64,000 nt of DNA from Hofstenia miamia. Its lineage: Eukaryota > Xenacoelomorpha > Acoela. Below the pieces are notes generated by a model. That model did no database searches. It was not told the origin of the DNA and saw only the letters and a list, made by a program, of their open reading frames with translations. A program made the position numbers and the translations under genes. The first letter of the stretch is position 1. Each line of letters begins with the position of its first letter. Of the stretch, positions 11,081 through 23,785 are shown in pieces. The stretch is from NCBI GenBank assembly GCA_004352715.1, contig SCFE01000007.1, positions 1,401,377-1,465,376 on the forward strand, given 5' to 3'.

Positions 11081-11199
11081 TATCTTCATTAATTGGAATA
11101 ACAAGTGTCCTTTTTTCGCTTTTACAAGCAAAATAAAATACATATGAATTCAATTGATCACAATTTTTGATGAAAAATTTGTATAATAATACAGAGTTA

Positions 11200-11530
11200 G
11201 GGTTTTCAAATCGAGTTCGAGTTACTCGGACCGAGTTCGAGTTTTTAAGTTGCGAGTTCGAGTATTTTATTAAAGAAAATTCCGAGTTCGAGCGAGTTTT
11301 CTTCTAATTCCGAGCTTGTTTGGGCAAAATCATTTATTGTACAGTTATAATATGCTAAAAAATAGTTATTTGTGATTGGTAAAGAAATTGAAATTTAAAA
11401 TAATTTAATTTTAACCGTATTTTCAATCGAGCTCGAGTTTTGATGATTTCTCTTCCGAGTTTTTCCGATCGAGTTTAGCGCTTTTTCGAGTTCGAATTCT
11501 TAACATTCCGGAGTACTCGAAAACCCAGAT
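11200..11530. mobile_element. Non-autonomous DNA transposon (hAT-like MITE), CGAGTT-rich
   Basis: Ends are inverted: GGGTTTTCAAATCGAGTTCG on the left, and CGAAAACCC preceded by GAGTACT on the right. Both arms are filled with degenerate GAGTTCGAGT and its complement, a subterminal repeat pattern common in hAT-type elements. The seven bases AGAGTTA flank the unit at 11193-11199 and 11531-11537 and are the likely target-site duplication, or seven of eight bases with one mismatch. There is no coding capacity. Superfamily assignment rests on duplication length and subterminal repeats only. Confidence 0.55.
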
Positions 11531-11891
11531 AGAGTTATATTAAATTTCAATTTAATACAGTAATATGGATTTTCAGAATTGTAATATTTACCACAATTTT
11601 CATTTCATTATATTACAAACTAAGGTTTATTAAGGTTTGTTTACTATTTAGTCAGTAAAATAATAAAATTTTTGTTTAGTGTTATTGCTAGATTCTGAAT
11701 AAGATTAGGGCTTCTAGCGAATGCCTGACAAAGCCATCACCATATATATAAATGTAAAGTTTTTGACACTTCATATCATTTCAATATATAATCGCTTATA
11801 TTGTATGAAAAACTGCATTGTAATAGTGTTTTCAGTGAGATTTGTTTTCGCTGAAAATTGCTGTAGCCCTTCCCAGTAATGAAGAAATTTA

Positions 11892-12430
11892 CTAAAGATC
11901 AAAACTTGATTTAAACCATAGTTTATAGATTTGCTTAATTATACCATTATATTTTGTTATTTTTTAGTTAAAGATAATTATTATTATATTAATTCGTTGT
12001 TTTATATGCTATATTGCTTAAATATATACCGCGTGCTATCGCGTGTTACCGCGTGCTGCAAATATGCTGAATTATGTCAAGTTATCGGTTTATATCGATA
12101 ATATTTTAAACTTTTTGGGCGAAGGTATAGAATAGGGTGCACGCGGAACACGCTGATAAAATAAACACTAATACAGGGTAAAAAACGATGAGAAATGCAA
12201 CAACATACGTAAAAAGCTTAAAAAATAATGTATATAGACCAATAACTTTGTATAATTCACCAAATTCGTAGCACGCGGTAACACGCATTAGCACGCGGTA
12301 CATATTTAAGGGGAATTGCACAGAAAACTGGGAATTCATAAATTTTTTTGTCTATTTTTAACCCAAATGCACGATATAGTTGTACATTTATGTAAATCTA
12401 TACATTTTTTTAGTGTAAATCAAGTCTTTT
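11892..12430. mobile_element. Foldback/MITE family copy B, near full length
   Basis: Left end ACTTGATTTAAACC (from 11904) and right end GTGTAAATCAAGT (to 12425) are inverted. The inversion continues imperfectly inward for roughly 200 bases. Left: CCGCGTGCTATCGCGTGTTA then CCGCGTGCTGC (about 12030-12060). Right: GTAGCACGCGGTAACACGCA then TTAGCACGCGG (about 12267-12297). Each arm therefore contains three tandem ten-base units of the form GCACGCGGTA, ACACGCATTA, GCACGCGGTA. The 77-codon minus-strand frame at 12106-12339 covers the centre and right arm and has no protein features, so I do not call it a gene. Confidence 0.65.
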
Positions 12431-13433
12431 TTACTTGATTTTTTATATTAATTGGAACTTTCAAAGAATTTGTTCTCTAGATTAGTAGTTATTTTCGTAT
12501 TTTATTTACCGATTAGTACCGAATTTATAGCTAGCATGTCCGCGTTGCATAAATATACATTTCGCTAACATTGTTATAAATATATTTTAAATTGTGCGTT
12601 GGGTGCAATAACTATGGGCCTGTCGATATGCGATTGTTACTGAAAATTTAAATAAATTTACTCNAAGATCAAAACTTGATTTAAACCATAGTTTATAGAT
12701 TTGCTTAATTATACCATTATATTTTGTTATTTTTTAGTTAAAGATAATTATTATTATATTAATTCGTTGTTTTATATGCTATATTGCTTAAATATATACC
12801 GCGTGCTATCGCGTGTTACCGCGTGCTGCAAATATGCTGAATTATGTCAAGTTATCGGTTTATATCGATAATATTTTAAACTTTTTGGGCGAAGGTATAG
12901 AATAGGGTGCACGCGGAACACGCTGATAAAATAAACACTAATACAGGGTAAAAAACGATGAGAAATGCAACAACATACGTAAAAAGCTTAAAAAATAATG
13001 TATATAGACCAATAACTTTGTATAATTCACCAAATTCGTAGCACGCGGTAACACGCATTAGCACGCGGTACATATTTAAGGGGAATTGCACAGAAAACTG
13101 GGAATTCATAAATTTTTTTGTCTATTTTTAACCCAAATGCACGATATAGTTGTACATTTATGTAAATCTATACATTTTTTTAGTGTAAATCAAGTCTTTT
13201 TTACTTGATTTTTTATATTAATTGGAACTTTCAAAGAATTTGTTCTCTAGATTAGTAGTTATTTTCGTATTTTATTTACCGATTAGTACCGAATTTATAG
13301 CTAGCATGTCCGCGTTGCATAAATATACATTTCGCTAACATTGTTATAAATATATTTTAAATTGTGCGTTGGGTGCAATAACCATGGGCCTGTCGATATG
13401 CAATTGTTACTGAAAATTTAAATAAATTTACTC
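11895..13433. repeat. 769-bp direct duplication across a single N
   Basis: 11895-12663 and 12665-13433 are identical except for two substitutions I can see near the end (ACTATGGGCC versus ACCATGGGCC, and ATGCGATTG versus ATGCAATTG). They are separated only by the N at 12664. Each contains one copy of the foldback element. Either this is a very recent tandem duplication or, more likely, two haplotypes or contigs placed side by side. Confidence 0.9.
12662..13200. mobile_element. Foldback/MITE family copy B' (second member of the duplication)
   Basis: Same structure as the copy at 11892-12430, base for base apart from the duplication's rare differences. If the duplication is an assembly artefact, this is not an independent insertion. 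Confidence 0.6.
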
Positions 13434-13990
13434 AAAATGTTATATGCATTACATATAACGTATAAACTTATATATTTTCATACTTATTGAACATGTATAT
13501 GGGACTCAACATAGGGCCTTTTATAATTGAAGCATGTAGTGCAAGAAACCATTTTTTGCAAATTGATTCAAAACGAGAAATCGCCTTTTTTAGTTTCCAT
13601 TTCAATCTTTGCTTATGTAGTGTCGTTTAACGGATTCTTTATAAAGCAATGATCAAAAACAGGATCGTTTCACTTGTTTTGCTCCTAGCAGTATGTAGTT
13701 CATCTTCACACAATTCTAAAGCCATCGATTTGACAAATTTATCAATTAACGCGTTCTTGAATTATGTTTTACTCAACAAATTATAATTGCTTAGTAGATT
13801 TAATGAAGTATCTCATTTTGAAATTTAAATCTATTGGTTGTTCGGCTGTAATTAACATTTTGATCACAAAAGTGCAATAGCCTAAAGAGATTGATTCAAT
13901 TCAGAGTTAGCCGTTGCGTTAAATAATGTGGGCAATCAAGGGCGCCGCAAGAAACTTTTTAAAGGAGGAGCAAAAAAATTTCTGCACGTA
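13434..13990. other. AT-rich stretch with hAT-like half-end
   Basis: No gene. At about 13938-13955 the text AAGGGCGCCGCAAGAAA resembles the terminal repeat of a hAT-type element, but I found no matching inverse end. Confidence 0.3.
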
Positions 13991-13994
13991 ATAA

Positions 13995-14525
13995 TATTTT
14001 TCTCATGCTTAAATCTTGCAAGTTGTCTGGTCCTTACTATCCTGACAGTGTCCCTTCCCTTGTAATTCATGAAACCTCCTCCATGCTTTCTATCCAGTTA
14101 AATCATCTTTATTCCTTCATTTGCTCCACTAAGCGCTATCCCGCCTGTTGGAAGACATCTTGGATTTCTCCGTTGTTAAAATCTAATCAGCTTCCCTCCT
14201 CGCAGGTCACGTTCTATCGCCCAATAGCTATTCTATCTCGACAGTCTATCATCTTTGAACACCTTGTTTTCGTTATGTATTCCTAAGAATTCGTCACCTC
14301 ATCTCTTCTTCTCAGCATGGCAACCTTCCTGGTCGCTCTACGATTACTAACCTGCCCACTCCGATCGAAAACCGCTACTTTCACTATGATAGTAATGATC
14401 CTGGTTGTATTATCTTTCTTGGCATCTTGGCATCCCTCACTGCATTCTGCTTGACAAGTTACGTTTATTTGGTTTTGATTCGAATTTCATTGAACTGTTC
14501 CAGTCTTACCTGACCACAGTTTAGT
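13995..14525 (+). mobile_element. CR1/Jockey-type LINE reverse transcriptase relic
   Basis: A 93-codon frame from 14005 carries LSGPYYPDSVPS (the GPDxxP fingers motif), then YPACWKTSWISPLLKS, then FYRPIAILSRQSIIFEHLVF. In another frame after 14281 come SSQHGNLPGRSTITNLPTPI and, near 14445-14515, LDKLRLFGFDSNFIELFQSY. This order is that of a non-LTR reverse transcriptase from motif 0 to past motif A. Motif A itself is damaged and there are at least two frameshifts. The composition (CT-rich, closer to 45% GC) is unlike its surroundings, fitting a more recent import than some other relics. Inactive. Confidence 0.75.
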
Positions 14526-14770
14526 TAGGTTTTAGATATTACTATGTCAAAACCGGAGAGTAGCCGTGGTGGCTCTCAGAAAGTTGACCCGGAGACGAGA
14601 TGCTTTGGTGTTAGAAAATGTCAATACTTGCAAAACATGCGCAAGGATTAGCGGCGATAATTGGGTGCAATGCTTAAAATATATTAGTTGTTATAATAAT
14701 ACGAGTAAAACACATTGAGTAATCGAAATTAATATATTTATATTTTTATCAAAATTTATTTGAAAATTTC
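14526..14770. other. Short stretch with zinc-finger-like codons
   Basis: Around 14610-14690 a frame reads NVNTCKTCARISGDNWVQC, which resembles the first half of a PHD-type finger as found in some LINE ORF1 proteins. It is too short to call. Confidence 0.2.
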
Positions 14771-14774
14771 GCCT

Positions 14775-15165
14775 AAGGTAAGCACTTGATTTAAACTAAA
14801 CATGTATAGATTTTCAAAAATATACTTTTAGATCGTGTAATTTGTTTAGTAATGGTTAATTTTATGAATTTCATGTTTTTGTGCTATTATCCTTAAATAC
14901 GCACCGCGTGCTTACGCGTGTTACCGCGTGCTACGAATTTGCTTAATTATGCAAAGTTATTGGTCTATATACATTATTTTTTAAGCTTTTTACATATGTT
15001 ATTGCATTTCTCATCGTTTTTTACCTTGTATTAGTGTTTATTTTGTCCGCGTGCTCCGCGTGCACCCTATTCTATACCTTCACCACTTTTTGAGTATTTT
15101 ATTGTATTTCTTATCGTTTTTGACCCTAAATTAGTGGTTATTTTGTCCGCGTGTCGCTATATTGA
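14775..15165. mobile_element. Foldback family copy C
   Basis: Begins AAGCACTTGATTTAAACT (about 14783), followed by CACCGCGTGCTTACGCGTGT then TACCGCGTGCTACG (about 14902-14935). It continues into a centre with CGCGTGCTCCGCGTGCACCC (about 15048-15068). It is inverted relative to the centre of copy A and diverged from copy B, so the family has had more than one burst. Confidence 0.65.
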
Positions 15166-15169
15166 TTTT

Positions 15170-17930
15170 TAAGGAGAAAAAAACAAGAATACTATACTAA
15201 ACCTGATTTTAGATCATCTTAAGTTTTAAGCAAAACTATAAAATAGAAATTTCTTTTTGGTACTACATTTACATCCGCATATGCTTTTTTGGTCCAAAAC
15301 TAAAAAGTCATGAATCAAACTTTCTCTCAGCATCAGTTATCTCTAAACCGACATAGAGAACTTGGCACCAACAAGGCAAAAATTTTTGCAAAAATTACTC
15401 ATGAATAAACATGAAGATTAATGACAGCAAATGGGTAAGCAAAAATTACATCATATGCACCTTAAAATATTTATCTGAACATATTTTTATGAGATTAAGT
15501 ATAATATTTTATCATTGATGCTAATTTTTAAAATAACTTGTCAAATATTTCATTATAATAATGCCAATGATTCTAGATTGGTAGTTAAATTCATAAATGT
15601 ATTATCTTAAAGCTGTAAACAATTATCTTGCAGCAGTCAGAAAAAGATGTAACCATGGAAATCACTACAAAATAATTCTTAGCCAATAGTATTGAGCAAA
15701 GAGAATCACTAATGCAGTAGATAGTATCATATATAAAAATGTTGAAATATTTTTTAGAGCTTACGTGATTGATTAAAATTAAGCTTTGAAAAATTTCAAA
15801 AATTGCATATGTAAGAAGGAAGTCAAATGCTAACTTAGTGCCTATATCATATAATTACTATTTTACCTAAATGGGTTGTATATCAATTCCCCTAATTTCA
15901 TTTCTCACATGTCTGACATCACAAAAAAATTAAAAACCATTTAAAGCACTATTTCAGTGAAATTGTAATTATATATTTGAATAAATATATGTATTTTTTA
16001 AACTGTATTTAAATTACTCTTTTATGTAGTTTAGGTTGTTGAAATATGGAATTGCAAGTAAATAAATGTAAATTTGTCCTATAATTATAAACATTGACAT
16101 TTGCCATTTGTATTTAGTAAATATTCGTCAGACCTTCAAAACAACATTTAGATTTAAAATAGAAATTTAATTATATTGATAATTCTAGTAGTTTGTAATT
16201 CATTGTAATAGGCAGCTAATTTTTTACCTTTCATTCATTATTTGTTTTGCTAATTAATTGTTTATTCTATTCCTTTTAACAGAGATTGAGATTTGTTCAT
16301 TATTTTGAAAATGTTGAATGAACATTGGGGTGAAATCTGTTCATAGTGTTGAATTTGAATGCAAAAAATTTGACCAACCCTATTAAATATCATCAAATGG
16401 GCTCCATAGAAATGGTAAGCAAGGAGAAGATATCATTTAATTCTTGCTTATAATATTGTGACCCTTTGTATCTTTGTGTGCTCTGGTTTGCATGTCATAT
16501 GCAGCATGATGGGAGTGAAGCCAGGACTTTATATATTTATCACATTTCCACAATGGTGGTCCATTCTATTTAATAAACATCAGTGATCAAACAATAGTTA
16601 TAAGTAGTAGGTTCAGTATGTTGGTCACAAATAAATTCATTGAGTTGAAACATCTTTTCCATTCATCATTGATGCTTGCAATGTGTTTTGTGCAAGTGGC
16701 TTCAAATAATGAGGCAGTTGTCCTACTATATGATACTTGTAATCTCAAAAAGCATTGATGATGCTAGTTTTATGGAGACCAAATCTTTTAGAAAATAAAT
16801 GCACTTCAGCTTTGCCATAATCAGCAGACATGACAAATTTTCAGTGTAAGTAAACTCCCTGACACATAAACTAATATGACATGATTTATCAATTTGATAA
16901 ATCTAAAAAATACTGTCATGTAGAACTATTAATTTAAGTGCAAAACTTCTATTTTATATAATTAGTCATCTCAGCTGAATTTACATTGCAATGAGAAATA
17001 AGTTTTAGGTACATGGACTTAAATATAATAACTACATGTGCCAACTAACCATATGCAGTCATTATTAAGACTGACTAAGAAACTATGTTTCTTGTTGGCA
17101 GTAAGCATTAATAAACTAATGCCCATGTTCCACAGCTTTTGTCTAGCATCAATTAGTCCTCTTTGCAATAGCAGGCTCATTAACACGTTCAACTAGGGCT
17201 GTTTGTTGTGCACATGACATAGTATGAGCTTGCCTGGTTTACTGCTACTAACTGATTCAGCCACTAAAATAGTCTAGGATTATACTAATTCTCAACTTTC
17301 ATATCTAAATGTAATAGTAAACTACAATTGCCAATGCAAAGTTTTATAATGATGTTCAATTGGTGGGTAAATAAATGCTATTAATTGTTAAACATCTTTC
17401 CAATCAGTGGTAAACCATAATCATTCACTTGTTGGGATACTTTTTGTGCTTAAATGCTCAAGTGTGGAAATAGATTCTGACATAATTTATAGGCTGAATT
17501 TTGTTGCCAAACCATTTACATGGAAAGTGTGATTCCACTGTGATTTACATTGGTTATTTAAGACATATTTTATGATTAAGACGGTATGACTGTATGACTG
17601 AGGCAAATGAAATATGTTAAGTGGGCTTTGGCATGACACTTAATGAACTCATACCCTGTTACATGCTCCAAGAGTAATTATCTTGCAATTATCTCACGCA
17701 AGAACAGATACTACACAGAGTGCATTTAAGTTAAGTGTTTTGTTCTAGCACAATGCTCATTGTGTGGCACCCCTTAAATAGAATTTTGATTGTAATGGCA
17801 GCAAATCTAAAATGTTCAATATTTAAACTTTAGTTAAACTAGGTTACAAGAGGAATTCAGTTTTCAAATGCGATACATTTTCCTCAATTTTTAAGAGGAT
17901 TTAATACTTTAACCCAGGAAACATTCCATT
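15170..17930. other. AT-rich intergenic region with a dispersed repeat segment
   Basis: No supported gene. The segment at about 16345-16470 has a diverged relative at 63330-63465: shared blocks are GTTGAATTTGAAT / GTTAAATTTGAAT, TTGACCAACC and AGAAATGGTAA. It is therefore an old interspersed repeat of unknown type. The remainder is ordinary AT-rich sequence. Confidence 0.4.
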
Positions 17931-17934
17931 ATTG

Positions 17935-18625
17935 GTCCATTAATGGGCCATTGCTGGTGCCATTATTGACAATTTGGGGTAAATGACCACTAGCCCATTG
18001 TTCGCCCAACAATGTTTGGCAACCATCATTCATTACTGAGCCAATATTGAGCCATTGGAGAGCCAATGATGGCCCATTAATAAGCCATTGATGGCAAACA
18101 GTAGGTTTTTGATGCTTTATATGTAGAACAAAAATTGTATATTGTTAAGCAGTTTAAACATTGTTGTTTAAACAAACACAAGCCCAACAAAGGACAGAAG
18201 AATACCTTTGAGATTGTGACATGCATATTTAATACTAACATTTGTTAGAATTTTGAAAGAATGTTTTGTTTATAAATGATAAAATTAAGTACAATTTTGA
18301 AATAATACTATCTTAAGTCATGAAAAATCTCTTCTGCTCAAGTGTAGTTTTTTATATAACTGTTAATTTCAAAATGTGTCCAAATATTTATGAATAAATA
18401 ATTTTTAATATACTTTTAGCAGGTATATCATAATTTTCTACAAAATAAAAATTTCAAAATATCTTTTTGCATTTCCTTTTATTATATTAAAAAGAACTAG
18501 GTATCAAAATAATAAAGTGACTTTTATTTGAGAACATCTGCTCATTGATTATTAAGTACTAAGGTTGCTTCTGATGCCGCTAATGATCCACCAATGAGCC
18601 ACTGATGGCATCAGTGGTCACAAAT
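17935..18625. repeat. GCCATT-rich repeat block, possible inverted-end element
   Basis: 17937-18100 is a run of degenerate units such as CCATTAATGGGCCATTGC and GCCAATGATGGCCCATTAAT. After about 470 bases of plain sequence, 18572-18620 returns to the same vocabulary in the opposite sense (CCAATGAGCCACTGATGGC). This would fit a non-autonomous element with subterminal repeats at both ends. I could not define exact ends or a target duplication. Confidence 0.35.
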
Positions 18626-21600
18626 ATTGCATTTTCCCACCAGCAGTTTACTGAGTATGACCAATGTTATATAATGATTTGTAATTCCCAACTTAGTATA
18701 ATTTGATTGAGTTAAGAGCAGGGGTGTATTTAAAGTGAGAGCTTTGCGCCAGTCCTCCTTTGCGCAAGCCAATTTCAACTCATTCTCATATGATCTGATC
18801 AATATATTGATGAACCGTCTTTTTGTTTGACAAAGTTCAAAAAAGTAGTATTTCATGTATTTTTATTAACTCTCTCTGTCTTTTTTGTTTATTTATTGTT
18901 TATGCATGGCTCAGCACAGCATTATGCTAAGATGGTGAAAAAAATACATAGACTTGTATGTCTCATCTTTTTAGAAATACCTCGATACGCGCCTGGATAA
19001 GGATACATTTGAAACTGTGTATAGCATATTATACTTAAGATGAAACACCTTGCTACAAACAATTGAATTTATTATTAAGTGCTCATAAAACCAAAAGCTG
19101 GCATACTAAATTGTGATATCAAATTCGAAAGGTTGGGTAAATTCATTTGTTATGAAAATTAAATTTGATCTGTTGTAATTGTAACACCTTTATAACACCT
19201 TTTACCGTCAAATTCAACTATTTAGTTCAATTTGCCGAATTTAACTAGTAAGTTTAACTGAATTAGTTTAACTTATTGGAATTAATTGATTATTTATTTA
19301 ACTTATTTGTTAAATTATTAGTTAAAAGATTAGTTAAATGTACAACACTGCCTTTAATTATAGTGCATATTTATCAGTTTGTAAATATACCTGTATAGTA
19401 GTTTGTAGGATAGTTTCTTTGCTTTTTGTTTTTGTTTACTTTTGCTTTTATTTATCTTGCAATAAATTTGCTTTAACTCTAGTTTATGTATTTTGTCTTT
19501 ATCTAAACTACCAAATATTATTAAAAATTTTCTTTGTCTGGACTTGACTTATACTTTGTAGTCAAATATACAACAAAAAATATTTTCAATATGGTCATGA
19601 GTGACTTTTTTCAAAATTAAAATGAAATAAACACCATTTTTCCAAATAAGCAAAAGTTTATCTGGTCTTGATAGCTTAAATCTACTTTGAGAAAAACAGT
19701 AAAATATTCACCCCTAAATATTTTTACTGCGGGAGATTACTTTGAGGTAAAAGCAATGAGAGTTGGTAAATTGTAAAAATTTAGATATCACGTTCATGCT
19801 CATTGCATATTCTTCCTATTTCCTGGAAATTGCTGCAAGCAGTTTTATGCAGCCCGCAACCCACCCACAGAAATCTTTATCCACCTGCATAGTCGTTCAG
19901 CTCTAAAAAGTTGTTGTTGAACCAATAATAATAAGAAATCTACTTTAGGAATTCGCAATATTTCAAATTTAGCCTATCACATTGCTCATTATAATTATAC
20001 CATTTGTACAGAAAGCTTAAACAATTTCAAACAGGAAAAAATCATGTCATAAATTATGATTAATTTAATTAATCATGCTCGCCCGAGCTCCCCGCCCCAC
20101 TATAGACCAATATTGAAGATAAAGGTCGTGAACTTATTCTTGACATCTGAACAGCTTTAGTGTGATCAAATTCATTATGTGAATAGTAAAATCGAAAAGA
20201 GCGGGAACTGGGTTGGATAAGCAAGTATTTAAGTGCTGAGACAAATGTGAATCATATTTAGAAAGATCTTAATAATGCATTTATATTCTTTTCACTTACA
20301 CAAATGACAGCAAAATTCTGATAAAAAATTGATTTTCAATCCTGGTAAAATTTGTAATTTTTTTGAGAAATTACGAATTATTCTAAGAATTTCTTAACCT
20401 TCGGAGATTTGAAAAGTATTTAAAAAATGACGTTGAATTGGTCTCTGTATGCAGGTATATTTCTTATAATTGCTTTAAATGTTTAAGTAATAGGTACATT
20501 TCAAAGATTTAACGTTAGCTTTAATTAACTGAAGATCTTTAACAGTCGGCGATTTATAGGGGGAGTTCTGGGCTGCAGTCCCCCACCAGTAAATTTCTTC
20601 AAAATGTACATGGAGCTTTTAAGGAAACTCTAATTTTGCCAATGTGAACTGTAAATATTTCAAAGACGCCATTCTTGCAAATCCTGTCATATTCTAGGTT
20701 CACAGAATAGGGATTTTTGTTTTATTATTCATATTTACGAAATGATAACAAACAAAAGTAGCATCGGTATTTTATACTAACCCAATGTTAAATTAGTTTT
20801 GAAAATTACATGTGAAGAAATGTAAGACAGCGCAATTTCTATTTTAACCACATCACTCATCTGACAAACTTTCATATCAATAAATATGAATTTATTTGAT
20901 AATATAAATATTTAGATTTTTGTAGATTATATCTTGATTCCACTTTTAGTGTCAATAATAGATGTACTTATTATCTTGCTTGCCTTTGCAAGTTATATGA
21001 TCATCAATTTATTTGAATGTTAATTAATTTGGCAACCTGAATTACGTACTAAATCTATACATTATTGCCACAATTATTTTTATTCTTTTATTTATATAAA
21101 AAAAATAAATTAATTTACAACATCCTTGATAAAAATAAATATAGCAACATTTTTCATTTTTTGCACAGGTTTTTAAAAGAATCTTTTTTTCAAAATTTTT
21201 CGAATTAAAAAAATTTGCTAAAAATCATGATGAAGATCATTCGTTTGTCATTAAAATGTTACTTTCAATTTCTGAATTTAGAAGCGATTACCCATCTTCA
21301 TTAAAGTTACTCATGTAAGCAATTACTATTTCTCCTGTATTTTAGTGCTATTTGATTTAAATTTTAAAAAAATGAAAATCTTTATTTTTACATATGAATT
21401 TAATATTTTGCTTAAATCATTTTAATTTTTAACGACTAATGTTTTAAGAATCACAACAATTAGACATGAAAAATATATATATAATCAAAAAGTATTAAAT
21501 TCCGTATCATTGGTTAAGAGAAAAAACATTGTAAGTGCAAATATTTCAAAATTGAGTTTTTTCTGTTTTTGGTACCTTAATAATTAATACCAAAACATCA

Positions 21601-21890
21601 TACTTGAGCAAATGATCAGTAATGATTCTACTTTAAACCCGTTTGTCAGATTTCATGTTTTGTCAGATACGATATTTGTAGTGATATTATATCATTGCGC
21701 TTGAATCTCTCCATCTTAACTTACATAGGATCAGACTAAAACGCCTAAGAACATTTCGAAGTTAGTAAAAAATTTTGCAAAACTATTAAATGTTGAAAAT
21801 TATAAATATATTTTATTACATCTATTACATTTATTAAAAACATAACTAAATTTCTACTTTAAAAAATTATTGAAATATGAAAAGTATTAG
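18626..21890. other. AT-rich intergenic region
   Basis: No supported coding sequence. 19215-19335 is enriched for AGTTAA/TTAACT palindromic words. Short frames (18611-18856, 19338-19547) are A/T-driven and lack motifs. Confidence 0.35.
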
Positions 21891-21929
21891 ACATTAATGA
21901 AAACATTTATTAACATATATGAATCATAT

Positions 21930-23785
21930 ATATATATATATATAGAATCTGTCGAAGGATACATTGCATTCTTGCTCGAACAATGTAAACGACCTTGTCA
22001 TGGCAACCGTAAAAATTTCCTTTGTCGCATAACTAATAATAATGAACTTAGAAATCTCGTTAAGCTTAAGCAGCAAGCTATAAAAGGGAGCAATGCTCCT
22101 GAACGAAATATGATCCAACGGAGAATAAACAGCATGGTTTACAAACATCGTCAGGAAGCTATTCGATCAATGACAAAACAAGATATTTACGCCGAGATGA
22201 AAAGGAGAACGAAACGTAAAACCAACAAAGTCGTATTAACTAAAGACGATGCCGACGCTCTTATGTGTTTTTACACGGTTTAATGAGTACCAATCGAAAG
22301 ATGAGCAATACGTCCCACTGAGTGCTAGCGATAATATTTTTGTATTTCTGCTAAAACTGTTGAAGGCATCTTCAAAGCCATTGACTGTTCTAAATCTCCT
22401 GGCCCTGGGGATATTCCACCATGGGTATACAAAAAGTTTGCCAAAGAGGTTGGCTCTGCCATATAGCTGGATTTTCCAACGTAGCCTACAGAATATGCAG
22501 TATCCAGAAAAATGTAAGCATGCATGGGTTACTCCGGTTCTCAAAGATAATACAGCAAGTATGAATAACATGAAGAAATTTAGACCAATTACAGTAACCT
22601 CTAGTGCAGCGAGGTCGCTTGATAGAATAGGGCTTCAGCAATATATAAGTAGTCTTTCTGATTTAGAGAATGTGAATCAATTTGCATATAAGACTGGAAG
22701 GTCAACTACCGTTGCTTTGATTTGTACAATACATTTATTGCCAGCATAATAGATAAAAGATTAGTTGCTGTGAGGGGATTTTTCATTGACTATAGTTCAG
22801 CATTTAACACCGTGCTGCAAAATAAACCATATAAGACCGAATTCACCTTGGCTTTCGGCATGGTTGTCTAGCTACATGGATGGTTGGAAACAAGCAGTTG
22901 GGGTATCGGACAACATAATTTCAAAAGAAATTGAAATTAAGGTGGCTATACCTTAAGGTGCCCCAATGAGCGGACCTTTATTTATAGAGGAGATGAATGA
23001 AATAAACATTGAATCGATTAGTGTTTCCCCTGGTCTTGTAAACATTGGAAAATATTCGGACGACACAAGACTTCTTCCCGTTATTAGAGCTGATCAAATT
23101 GAAAATGATTTTCAATCATATCATACTGCAGTAGCTATGCTGATACATTTGTCAGAAGATAAAAATTTAATTCTTAACCCCATTAAATCACAGGAAATTA
23201 CCTTTTTTAATAAACACAGAACTAAAGACTTTTTCACCGCTGTTGGTAAACAACATATTGTTGCCAGCGGGGAAGTAGTTCCACAGAAATCATTCGTTAT
23301 GTACCTTGGTTTGATCATTGAGTCAACGTTAACCTGAGAGAGACATGTTAACTCTATTGTTGCCAGAGTTAATTATATTACTAAATCCCTTACCTTCTTG
23401 GTTACATTTATGGACCATAATACGAAAGAATTCATCTTTAAAACGTACATCGCTTCAGTTGTTTTATATGCCTGGACTTGAAAAAAGACTTTGTTCTAAA
23501 CTCAGAAAATGCATCAAGTTTTTCTCTATTGTTGACCATGTTGGCCAGATTTACTTAATAAATATGATGAATCAGTTATTTTATACAAGATTCGAAAAAA
23601 CAGTTTTAAAAATTCAAAGTGACGTGAAGCATCTAATGTATCATAAGTTCCAAGAAATACGCCAAGTGCGAACTACCCGGCACATGGTATCCCTTCCTCC
23701 AGCTCGCACTGAGTTATATAAAAGGATATTTTACCACGCAGCCTGCAAATATTTGTTTGATGGCACTTACCCATGTTTTCTATGA
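21930..23785 (+). mobile_element. Degenerate LINE ORF2 (reverse transcriptase and C-terminal region)
   Basis: Several consecutive frames on the plus strand form one decayed polymerase. 21930-22280 is the linker between endonuclease and RT. SPGPGDIPPWVYKKFAKEVG lies at about 22395-22455. KKFRPITVTSSAARSLDR is at about 22570-22625. FAYKTGRSTT is at about 22680. FIDYSSAFNTV (motif A) is at about 22783-22815. GAPMSGPLF (a form of the QGSxLSPxLF motif) is at about 22957. YSDDTRLL (motif C) is at about 23052. The frame ending at the TGA 23783-23785 encodes a C-terminal thumb-like region with KTYIASVVLYAW. At least six stops or shifts are needed. An A/T-rich tail with ATAATAATAA words follows (about 23857-23880), a plausible LINE 3' end. 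Confidence 0.8.

Noticed and set aside
12106-13109. Two identical 77-codon minus-strand frames at 12106-12339 and 12876-13109
   Set aside because: They lie in the foldback element centre and right arm and are duplicated with it; the copy at 14.8 kb does not preserve the frame.
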